Positions 13,578 through 19,921 of a stretch of 28,914 nucleotides of DNA are shown here, piece after piece (position 1 is the stretch's first letter; the number at the start of each line of letters is the position of its first letter). The translations under genes were made by a program, and so were the position numbers. Origin of the DNA: a virus; the IMG/VR virus record IMGVR_UViG_3300037119_005840, positions 1 through 28,914 of that record; one strand, given 5' to 3'. The notes below the pieces were generated by a model that was given only the letters and a program-made list of their open reading frames with translations, had not been told where the DNA came from and made no database searches.

Positions 13578-15368
13578 ATGGCGACCGCCAGCCTCGTTGG
13601 CGATGTGATCGTGCTGGACGTTCCGCACGCGGAGAACTACCTCGCGAAGGCAACGCCGGGCATGCGGTACCACGTCCACAAGGACGACCACCGGCTCGGG
13701 CCGCACTACGTGCTGCCCCTGTCCTGGGCCTCGTGTGTGACGCTGCGGGGGGTGTTCGGCGAGTCCCTCGAGGTAGACAAAGCTCTGGCGGACTGGGCGC
13801 GCGTGGAGATCGGGGTGCGGGTGCGTCCGTCCCTGGAGCTGCGGGACCGCCTCGAGCCGGACCTCGTGCTGGGCCAGCGGTTCGAGCGCCAGGCGGCCGA
13901 CCTCAAGTTCCTGCGGCCCTACCAGGTCATGGGGGCGGCGTTCCTGGCGACCGCGGGCGCCGCGATCCTGGCCGATGAGATGCGGGTGGGCAAGACGCCG
14001 CAGTCGATCGCAGCGCTCCGGATCCTCGGCGCCCTTCCCGCCCTGGTCGTGGTCCCGAACTCGACCAAGTACCAGTGGCTCGAGCAGCTCGAGCGCTGGT
14101 GGCCGGAGTCGGCGCCCATCATCATCCGCGGCACCGCGGCCCAGCGGCGCAAGGCAATCGAGGAGATCCGGCTCGGGCACGCGGACATCGGGATCATCAA
14201 CTGGGAGGCGCTGCGGCTGCACACGCGCCAGGAGCACTTCGGCTCGGTGGTGTCGCTGGTGAAGTGCCCGTCCCACGGCGGGGACGCCTCCGAGGCCCGC
14301 TGCGAGGTGCATGAGCGCGAGCTGAACGCGATCAAGTTCCGCGCCGTGGTCGCGGATGAAGCGCACCGGGCGGTGCACCCGCGCGCCAAGCAGACCCGCG
14401 CGCTGTGGGCGATCGCCTGGGAGGCCGAGCATGTGTTCGCGCTGACCGGCACGCCCGTGCTCGACACACCGCCGGACCTGTGGGCGCTGATGCACCTGAT
14501 CGCGCCGGAAGAGGCGACGCAGAAGACGAGCTGGATCGATCGGTACTGCACGGTCGGGTTCAACGGTTTCGCCGAGGAGGTGACGGGGCTGCGGCCGGAC
14601 ACGCGCGACGAACTGTTCCGCTACGTCGACCCGCGGTTCCTGCGACGCACGCGCGAGATGGTGATGCCCTGGTTGCCGCCGAAGATCCACGTCCAGCGCA
14701 CCGTCGAGCTGATGGGGCGTCAACGCAAGGCATATGACGAGATGCGCTCCTCGATGATGGCCGAGCTGGAGAACGGGGACGCGACGTTCGTCACCGACGC
14801 GCTGTCGAAGCTCACGCGCCTGCGACAGTTTGCAAGTGCATATGCATACCTGGATGAGACCGGTGCGCTGAAGCTCAAGGCGCCGTCGAACAAGGCCGAC
14901 GCGATGCTCGAGGTCGCCGAGGAGCTGGGCGGCAAGCCCGCGGTGGTGTGGGCGGAATCGCGCCAGCTCGTCGAGATCACGGGCGCGGCGTTGGCGAAGG
15001 CGGGATACGAGGTCGGGTTCCTCACCGGCTCGATCCCCGATCATGAGCGCGCGCTCGTGGTCGCGAAGTTCCAGCGCGGGGATCTGCAGTTCCTGTGCGC
15101 GACGATCGGTGCAGGCGGCGAAGGAATCACGCTCGACAGAGCGGATGTCGCCGTCTTCCTACAGCGGTCGTTCTCGCTGGCGAAGAACGCGCAGGCCGAG
15201 GACCGCATCGTCGGGCAGGACGCCGGACCGGGGCTGGAGATCATCGACCTCGTGGCGACCGGCACGATCGAGGAGCATGTGCTGGCCGTGCTCGCGGACA
15301 AGGAGCGGATCGTCGAGGAGGTGGTCCGCGATGTCGACACCTACCGACGGCTCCTCGGAGACGCCTGA
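13578..15368 (+). CDS. SNF2-family (superfamily 2) helicase/ATPase
   Basis: The 596-residue protein has an N-terminal ~110-residue region without known motifs, then a full SF2/SNF2 core. Motif I is LADEMRVGKTPQS (Lys139), motif II DEAH at 260-263, motif III ALTGTP at 288-293, motif V IGAGGEGITLDRADVAVFL, and motif VI QAEDRIVGQ with Gln and Arg. A CPSHGG...RCEVH segment (Cys230, Cys242) between motifs Ia and II may bind zinc. Such proteins move on double-stranded DNA and may remodel forks or protein-DNA complexes. AAAGGA precedes the ATG, and a candidate promoter is at 13541. Confidence 0.92.
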   Translation: MATASLVGDVIVLDVPHAENYLAKATPGMRYHVHKDDHRLGPHYVLPLSWASCVTLRGVFGESLEVDKALADWARVEIGVRVRPSLELRDRLEPDLVLGQRFERQAADLKFLRPYQVMGAAFLATAGAAILADEMRVGKTPQSIAALRILGALPALVVVPNSTKYQWLEQLERWWPESAPIIIRGTAAQRRKAIEEIRLGHADIGIINWEALRLHTRQEHFGSVVSLVKCPSHGGDASEARCEVHERELNAIKFRAVVADEAHRAVHPRAKQTRALWAIAWEAEHVFALTGTPVLDTPPDLWALMHLIAPEEATQKTSWIDRYCTVGFNGFAEEVTGLRPDTRDELFRYVDPRFLRRTREMVMPWLPPKIHVQRTVELMGRQRKAYDEMRSSMMAELENGDATFVTDALSKLTRLRQFASAYAYLDETGALKLKAPSNKADAMLEVAEELGGKPAVVWAESRQLVEITGAALAKAGYEVGFLTGSIPDHERALVVAKFQRGDLQFLCATIGAGGEGITLDRADVAVFLQRSFSLAKNAQAEDRIVGQDAGPGLEIIDLVATGTIEEHVLAVLADKERIVEEVVRDVDTYRRLLGDA

Positions 15369-15948
15369 GCGTTGTCCGACCTGCGAAAGCCCCCTCCGAA
15401 ACGTCTCGGGGACGGGCTGGGACCATTGCCCGGATCCGTGGCATGCGGTGTCGCGTGAGTACAACCTCGAGCTGGCCCGCGTTCTGCACTGCGAGCACCC
15501 GATTCAGGCCGATGTCGAGGGGGCCGCGGCCGCCGTCGTGCCGGGGTTCGGCTGGGCCGAGGCGGGTGAGGGGCAGGGGCTATTCTTGTGCCGGTGTATG
15601 AAGCCGTGCAAGCAGCCGGAGCAGTGCGGGTTGACGTTCTGGACCCTCCCGCTGGAGACCGGCGGCCACAAGGTGGTGTTGCGGCTGCCCTGGTCCGACG
15701 ACAGTTCCGGCGAGCTACTGACCTTCGACCTGTGGTGCTGCGACAACTGCGAGGTGCAGGGAACCGGGGCGACGTTCGACACCTGGGTGGGTCGGTTCTA
15801 TGACGTGCCCGCGCGCCTGTTGTCCTACGTGCATGAGCTGCGATCGCGCACCTACATCGGCGCGCGGAAGTCCTTGGGCAAGCGCTACCCAGACGTGTTC
15901 ACCGAAGGCTCGTACGTGACGTTGATCCTGTACCGGAGGACGACATGA
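15331..15948 (+). CDS. Cys-rich hypothetical protein
   Basis: The 205-residue product starts MSTPTDGSSETPERCPTCES and continues with TGWDHCPDPWHAV, CRCMKPCKQPEQCG and WCCDNCEVQG, so at least nine cysteines form pairs that could hold two or more zinc ions. The C-terminal half is less distinctive (RFYDVPARLLSYVHELRSRT). ATG 15331 has GAGGAGG about nine bases upstream inside the helicase gene, with a 38-base overlap. No family is recognised. Confidence 0.7.
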   Translation: MSTPTDGSSETPERCPTCESPLRNVSGTGWDHCPDPWHAVSREYNLELARVLHCEHPIQADVEGAAAAVVPGFGWAEAGEGQGLFLCRCMKPCKQPEQCGLTFWTLPLETGGHKVVLRLPWSDDSSGELLTFDLWCCDNCEVQGTGATFDTWVGRFYDVPARLLSYVHELRSRTYIGARKSLGKRYPDVFTEGSYVTLILYRRTT

Positions 15949-16100
15949 CGAAGATCCAGATCCTGAACTTCATCGAGCGGTATGCAACACCGAACGAGGG
16001 CGCACGTCGGTGGGCGCGCGGCGCGATCCGACAAGGTCTCGAGCCACTGGCGGTGTTGCGCGAGTTCATGCGCGAGGTCACCCCGGCAGAACTTACGTAG
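15945..16100 (+). CDS. Small hypothetical protein (51 aa)
   Basis: The product reads MTKIQILNFIERYATPNEGA and continues ARRWARGAIRQGLEPL, a helical basic sequence. ATG 15945 overlaps the upstream TGA as ATGA and has CGGAGGA ahead of it. It is last before a 97-base gap with a promoter-like site. Confidence 0.6.
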   Translation: MTKIQILNFIERYATPNEGARRWARGAIRQGLEPLAVLREFMREVTPAELT

Positions 16101-16147
16101 CGGTACGGAGTTTGCGGTAGAGGTTACGAGACCGCGTCAGTGCCGCG

Positions 16148-16156
16148 TGCTAGTGT
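16148..16156 (+). promoter_or_regulatory. Candidate extended -10 (TGCTAGTGT)
   Basis: The non-coding gap 16101-16197 contains TGCTAGTGT 41 bases before GTG 16198. A CGGTACGG half-palindrome lies at 16101-16108. No convincing -35 is seen. Confidence 0.35.
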
Positions 16157-16197
16157 CGAAGACGCGGGAACTTGGGCGGAAGTTGAAGGGGCGATGC

Positions 16198-16410
16198 GTG
16201 GAATACCGTCGACCGACGGATGCGGAGCTACGCGTTCTGCAGCTTGTCGCGAACGGGTTCACGGATGAATCAGCGGGCGCTGAACTGGGTCTGTCGAAGG
16301 AGACGACGCGGACCCAGATGAACAACGCGATGAGGAGACTGGGCGTGCACACACGGGCGAAGGCTGTTGCGATCTCGCTCTGCGAGGGGTGGATCGATTG
16401 CCCGGACTGA
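16198..16410 (+). CDS. LuxR/GerE-type HTH protein without receiver domain
   Basis: The 70-residue product is a single LuxR-type HTH: RRPTDAELRVLQLVANGFTD, AGAELGLSKETTRTQMNNAM and LGVHTRAKAVAISLCEGW. The LS-x-E-T-T-R-T-Q recognition helix and H-T-R-A-x-A-V close match GerE domains. GTG 16198 is chosen because GAAGGGG ends six bases upstream; the longer open frame lacks a better start. It is the second solitary LuxR-type protein in the window and is not a close copy of the 6104 product. It sits directly upstream of the Cas4/RecB-like nuclease gene and overlaps it by one base. Confidence 0.8.
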   Translation: MEYRRPTDAELRVLQLVANGFTDESAGAELGLSKETTRTQMNNAMRRLGVHTRAKAVAISLCEGWIDCPD

Positions 16411-17330
16411 TGGTTTCGCAATCCACGATCGCGACGTTCGACCGATGCAAACGCAAGTGGTGGCTGGCGGACTACCGCGGCCTCCGGCGCCCGAAGGAGT
16501 ACGCCTCCCCGCTGACGGTCGGCTCGCTCGTGCACGATGCGCTGGAGCAGTATTACCTCGGCGCCTACGGGGGCGGCGGTGTGTTCCTCGAGCCGATCGC
16601 CTGGGTCAAGAATCACGCGGTCGCGATGATCGAGGCCAACCCTGAGTTCGCCGAGGACATCGCGCGCGACGCCGAGATGGCGGGCATCATGGTCGACGGT
16701 TACATGGCCTGGCTGGAGGAGACCGGGGCGGATTCCGACTTTGCGCGGGTGGAGCCGGAGCGTGTCATCAAGGCGAAACTCTGGGACGGGATCGTGCTGA
16801 TCGGGCGCCTGGACGGGAAGGTCTACACGATCGACGGGTGGACCGGGTTCCTGGAGCACAAGTCGGTCACGAACTTCACCGACCTGCCCGCATACGCCCA
16901 GATCAACCGGCAGTTTCTGACCTATGACCTGCTGGAATACCTCGAGATCCTCGCCCAGGACGCCGCCCCGTTCCCGAAGGTGGACGGCGCCGTGTTGAAC
17001 ATGCTCCGAAGAGTCAAACGGACCGCGCGGGCCACCCCGCCGTTCTATGCACGGCACCGGGTCCAGCACAACGTCGAGGAGCTGCGGAACCACTGGCGAC
17101 ACGTCGTGGCGATCGCGCTCGAGATCCGCGCGGCGACCACGCGCCTGGACGCCGGGGAGTCCCACCAGCGGGTCGCTCCCCCGACACCGGCACGGGACTG
17201 CCGCTTCACGTGTGACTTCTTCAGTGTTTGCCCTCTGTTCGACGACGGCAGTGATGTTGAATCTGTCTTGGACTTCGAGTACGAGCACGTCGATCCGTTC
17301 GAGCGGTACCTCGAAGAGGCCGACGCATGA
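16410..17330 (+). CDS. Cas4/RecB-like PD-(D/E)XK exonuclease with Fe-S cysteines
   Basis: The product is about 306 residues. It has the RecB/AddB/Cas4 pattern: STIATFDRCKRKWW near the N-terminus (Cys13), His42 in SLVHDALEQYY, Asp135 in GRLDGKVYTID, Glu149 and Lys151 in FLEHKSV, and a C-terminal Cys264-x3-Cys268-x5-Cys274 in CRFTCDFFSVCPLF. The four cysteines match the Fe-S cluster of AddB/Cas4. It likely degrades or resects DNA ends for recombination with the Sak4-like ATPase downstream. The C-terminus FERYLEEADA recurs at the end of the HNH gene that follows. ATG 16410 overlaps the upstream stop. TTG 16398 has a better Shine-Dalgarno and is a real alternative, and GTG 16389 is also possible. 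Confidence 0.85.
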   Translation: MVSQSTIATFDRCKRKWWLADYRGLRRPKEYASPLTVGSLVHDALEQYYLGAYGGGGVFLEPIAWVKNHAVAMIEANPEFAEDIARDAEMAGIMVDGYMAWLEETGADSDFARVEPERVIKAKLWDGIVLIGRLDGKVYTIDGWTGFLEHKSVTNFTDLPAYAQINRQFLTYDLLEYLEILAQDAAPFPKVDGAVLNMLRRVKRTARATPPFYARHRVQHNVEELRNHWRHVVAIALEIRAATTRLDAGESHQRVAPPTPARDCRFTCDFFSVCPLFDDGSDVESVLDFEYEHVDPFERYLEEADA

Positions 17331-17831
17331 GCTACAAGGATGTCTTCGTCGACAGCAACGGCGGCGGGCCGTACGAGTGCTTCGTGTGTCACGAGCCTGT
17401 TTCCCGCAGGGAACTCCGTGTACATCATGTCGACCACGACCACTACAACGACGTCCCCGACAACCTTGTTGCGGTTCACCACGGGTGCCACTCGCATCAC
17501 CACAACAGCGGGAAGGTGCACACCGCCGAGACACGTCGCCACATGAGCGAGGCCCATGTTGGTGTGAAGCTCAGTCCCGAGCATGCTGCTGCGATTCGTG
17601 CCGGTCACGATCGCTCTCGTGCAAACGGTCGAGTGTGGTCCGTCTCCGACGAGGGCCGCAAACAGCTCCGAGAGGCAAACCGGAGGCGGCGAGGGCTGCC
17701 GCACGTCGAGATTCGGCTGAAGTGCAGAGATTGCGACATGGTCACAACCGCAGGTCCGCTTCGTTGTCACGAGATCGCGAGCGGCCACGGACAGGGATTC
17801 GACCGTTACCTGGAGGAGGCAGACGCGTGAG
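17298..17831 (+). repeat. 34-bp direct repeat encoding the same protein tail, 500 bp apart
   Basis: The copies at 17298-17331 and 17798-17831 share 28 of 34 bases. All six differences are at third codon positions, so both encode F-(E/D)-R-Y-L-E-E-A-D-A-stop. One ends the Cas4/RecB-like gene and the other ends the HNH gene. The repeat brackets a 500-bp insert that is almost exactly the HNH gene. Confidence 0.85.
17327..17830 (+). CDS. HNH homing-type endonuclease with NUMOD3 motif
   Basis: The 167-residue product has an N-terminal HNH domain: ECFVCHEPVSRRELRVHHVD, then HDHYNDVPDNLVAVHHGCHS (His/Asp, Asn and His ligands and CxxC at Cys18/Cys21). A NUMOD3-like segment follows (HTAETRRHMSEAHVGVKLSP), typical of the DNA-binding part of homing endonucleases. 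A CxxC (LKCRDCDMV) lies near the end. The last ten residues, FDRYLEEADA, repeat the end of the upstream nuclease, which suggests this gene inserted there and fused to the displaced tail. Its ATG overlaps the upstream stop as ATGA, and its stop overlaps the next gene start. Confidence 0.88.
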   Translation: MSYKDVFVDSNGGGPYECFVCHEPVSRRELRVHHVDHDHYNDVPDNLVAVHHGCHSHHHNSGKVHTAETRRHMSEAHVGVKLSPEHAAAIRAGHDRSRANGRVWSVSDEGRKQLREANRRRRGLPHVEIRLKCRDCDMVTTAGPLRCHEIASGHGQGFDRYLEEADA

Positions 17832-18021
17832 TGAGACAGAGGGATACGTCCTGAGAATACGGGCCGGTGAGGGTCTGAAGGAGATCGCGATCGACACGTT
17901 CGAGATCGAAGAGAGCGGTGTTTTGATGGCGAAGGTCGGCACACACAGCTACTGGTTCTCACCGTCGGAGTGGATGTCGGTGCGCGACAAGAACGCGCCC
18001 GCCGAGACGGGGACGATGTAA
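17827..18021 (+). CDS. Hypothetical protein
   Basis: The 64-residue product (MSETEGYVLRIRAGEGLKEI...) looks like a small beta-rich domain ending WFSPSEWMSVRDKNAPAETG. GTG 17827 overlaps the upstream stop as GTGA. Before HNH insertion this gene would have directly followed the Cas4/RecB-like gene. No family is recognised. Confidence 0.65.
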   Translation: MSETEGYVLRIRAGEGLKEIAIDTFEIEESGVLMAKVGTHSYWFSPSEWMSVRDKNAPAETGTM

Positions 18022-18879
18022 ATGGCCGAAGCAGTGAAGGTCAAGCCCGAGGATGTGATCAAGCAGGCGGTCCCGATTCGTCCCCTGAAGATCCTCGTGC
18101 ACGCGGATTGGGGCGAGGGCAAGTCTTGGTTGGGTGCAACAACGCCCGCGCCGCGGTTGATCATTGACGTCGAGGGCGGCTCGGAGTTCGTGCTCGGGCG
18201 CAAGGTCATGTGGGACAACCCAAATGACCCGCCGCCGGACATGACGGGCGCCGACACATGCATCGTGCGGATCTCCTCGCTGCGGGATCTGCAGGTCGTG
18301 TACCAGTGGCTGCAACGCGGACAGCACGAGTTCGTGTCGGTCACCATCGATTCCCTGTCGGAGCTGCAGAAACGGATCGTGGACGAGGTCGCCGGATCCG
18401 AGCAGCTCACCGCGCAGGACTGGGGCAGCGTGTTCCGCCGGGGCGAGGCGCTCGTGCGCCGGTTCCGGGATCTGTCCACGAACCCCGTGCGCCCGCTGCT
18501 GTGTCTGTGCTTCCTGACCGGCACCTCCGAACGGGGGCGTGCTGAGGTGAAGGTCGGGCCATACCTGGCGGGACAGCTCGGCGCGACGGTGCCGGGGTTC
18601 GTGGATATCGTCGGCATGCTGCGGATCGTCGACACCGAGACCGGCGAGCGCCGCGTGCTGTTCGTGCACCCGCAGCGTGGGCGCCAGAACATCGAGCAGG
18701 GTTTCGACATGAAGTCGGTGCCGTTTCGAATGATCGCGAAGGATCGCACGCACTCGTTTCCGACCGGCGAGATCGACGTCACCTGGACCGAGGCCGCCGG
18801 ATGGAATCAGAACATCACGACGATGATGCAGATCGTCACAGACACCCTCGCCGAGAGGGAGAAGGAGGTTGCAGTATGA
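18022..18879 (+). CDS. Sak4-like RecA-fold ATPase (AAA_24 type)
   Basis: The 285-residue product has a Walker A motif HADWGEGKSWLG (Lys34, Ser35), with Ala where the first Gly of the P-loop normally sits. It then has LIIDVEGGSE and a Walker B strand VSVTIDSLSEL. The pattern and length fit phage Sak4-type single-strand annealing/RecA-like ATPases. These work with a phage SSB in recombination, and the next gene has an SSB-like tail. It lies between the Cas4/RecB-like nuclease and that gene. The ATG follows the upstream TAA directly. Confidence 0.82.
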   Translation: MAEAVKVKPEDVIKQAVPIRPLKILVHADWGEGKSWLGATTPAPRLIIDVEGGSEFVLGRKVMWDNPNDPPPDMTGADTCIVRISSLRDLQVVYQWLQRGQHEFVSVTIDSLSELQKRIVDEVAGSEQLTAQDWGSVFRRGEALVRRFRDLSTNPVRPLLCLCFLTGTSERGRAEVKVGPYLAGQLGATVPGFVDIVGMLRIVDTETGERRVLFVHPQRGRQNIEQGFDMKSVPFRMIAKDRTHSFPTGEIDVTWTEAAGWNQNITTMMQIVTDTLAEREKEVAV

Positions 18880-19397
18880 CCCGCAAGTTCATGGTGGATG
18901 GCATCGCAGACAACGATGTCGTCGCAGCACAGGAGTCAAAGGTCGAGGTGGCCGATGCGCGCCCGCTCGAAGGCAAGGACTTCGTGTGGCTCGACCTGAA
19001 GATCCTCGGGGGACCGGATGACGGACGCCTCGTGTCGGTGTCGTTGAACATGCCCGATGACTCCGCCTCGCGCGGCGCGAAGTTCTACTTCGAGAAGAAG
19101 GTGCGCGGGTTCCTGCCGTTCCTGACGAACGTCTGGCTGATGCCGGATGAGCAACAGCCCGCCGCGTTGGCGGCCGCGATCACCGGCAAGCAGGTGTTCG
19201 CCAAGCTCGGTGTGCAGGCCGAGGGGCAGTACAAGGGATCCCAGGAGCTACTCGAGACCGATCAGGTGGTCGACGTTGCTCCGGCCATGCGCTCGGTCCC
19301 CACGACCGAGACGCAGGGAACGGTCACCGCGGTCGACGTCGCCAGCGAGACGACGGTGTCGGCGGCGATGAACGAGCCGACAGACCCGCCGTTCTAG
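18876..19397 (+). CDS. Probable SSB-like protein
   Basis: The 173-residue product (MTRKFMVDGIADNDVVAAQE...) has a beta-rich N-terminal ~125 residues (DFVWLDLKILGG, GRLVSVSLNMPDD, AKFYFEKKVRGFLPFL) that could be an OB fold. A low-complexity tail follows, ending NEPTDPPF. An acidic/proline tip finishing in Pro-Phe is the hallmark of single-strand DNA-binding proteins. Position right after the Sak4-like gene supports this. No sequence motif proves the OB fold, so the call is inference. GAAGGAGG precedes ATG 18876, and a strong terminator follows. Confidence 0.6.
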   Translation: MTRKFMVDGIADNDVVAAQESKVEVADARPLEGKDFVWLDLKILGGPDDGRLVSVSLNMPDDSASRGAKFYFEKKVRGFLPFLTNVWLMPDEQQPAALAAAITGKQVFAKLGVQAEGQYKGSQELLETDQVVDVAPAMRSVPTTETQGTVTAVDVASETTVSAAMNEPTDPPF

Positions 19398-19411
19398 GGG
19401 GCTGCTAGGCG

Positions 19412-19451
19412 GACCGCCCGGCCCGGAGGGGAAGCTACGGGCCGGGCGGTC
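19412..19451 (+). terminator. Rho-independent terminator after SSB-like gene
   Basis: GACCGCCCGGCCC (19412-19424) pairs perfectly with GGGCCGGGCGGTC (19439-19451), 13 bp, with a 14-base loop and a T-rich TCTCTTCTTTC tail. It ends the recombination operon; the prim-pol gene starts 24 bases later. Confidence 0.9.
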
Positions 19452-19474
19452 TCTCTTCTTTCGGGGGGTGTGCT

Positions 19475-19921
19475 GTGTCGACCGAGATCTTCAGTGCTGC
19501 CATCACCTACCTCGAGCGCTACGGGTTCTCGGTGATCCCGCTCGGGCGGAACAGCAAGCGACCCGCGATCGAATGGGAACCGTTCCAACGTCGGCGCCCG
19601 ACGCTCGAGGAGCTGGACGCGTGGTTCACCAACGGGGACGCCAACATTGGGATCGTGACCGGGGCGATCTCCGGCCTTGTCGTGCTCGACATCGACGGCC
19701 CCGAGGGCGAGGCGTCGATGCGTGGTCTCGAGGTGCCGCTCACGAAAGAGGTCCGAACACCTCGAGGACGGCACCTGTACTTCGAGCACCCGGGGAATAC
19801 CAAGGTGCCGACCGCGGTGGGATTCCTCCCGCATGTCGATGTGCGCGGTGATGGCGGCTACGTCGTCGCGCCTCCGTCGATCGTGAACGGCACGACGTAT
19901 GTCTTCGTGCGGCATGGATGA
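19475..19921 (+). CDS. Prim-pol domain protein (AEP primase, N-terminal half)
   Basis: The 148-residue product matches the bifunctional DNA primase/polymerase N-terminal domain. Visible are YGFSVIPLGRNSKRPAI, the DxD metal motif in VVLDIDGPEG, the GRHLYF motif (sugar/nucleotide-binding His) and DVRGDGGYVVAPPS. These three motifs form the active site of archaeo-eukaryotic primases in phages and plasmids. The domain normally continues into a PriCT linker and helicase in one chain; here it stops at a TGA and the next frame continues. GTG 19475 follows a GGGGGG stretch after the terminator. It would make primers for PolA. Confidence 0.88.
   Translation: MSTEIFSAAITYLERYGFSVIPLGRNSKRPAIEWEPFQRRRPTLEELDAWFTNGDANIGIVTGAISGLVVLDIDGPEGEASMRGLEVPLTKEVRTPRGRHLYFEHPGNTKVPTAVGFLPHVDVRGDGGYVVAPPSIVNGTTYVFVRHG

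Noticed and set aside
13530-15044. Minus-strand open frame of 504 codons opposite the SNF2 helicase gene
   Set aside because: It is the shadow of the helicase gene in GC-rich DNA; the product is Arg/Leu/Asp-rich with no motifs, while the plus strand has all SF2 motifs.
16410-17330. Reading the Cas4-like gene as part of a CRISPR adaptation system
   Set aside because: No Cas1, Cas2 or repeats are visible; stand-alone Cas4/RecB-like nucleases are common in actinophage replication modules.
16137-17534. Minus-strand open frame of 465 codons opposite the LuxR-type, Cas4/RecB-like and HNH genes
   Set aside because: It spans three motif-confirmed plus-strand genes and has low-complexity Arg-rich sequence.
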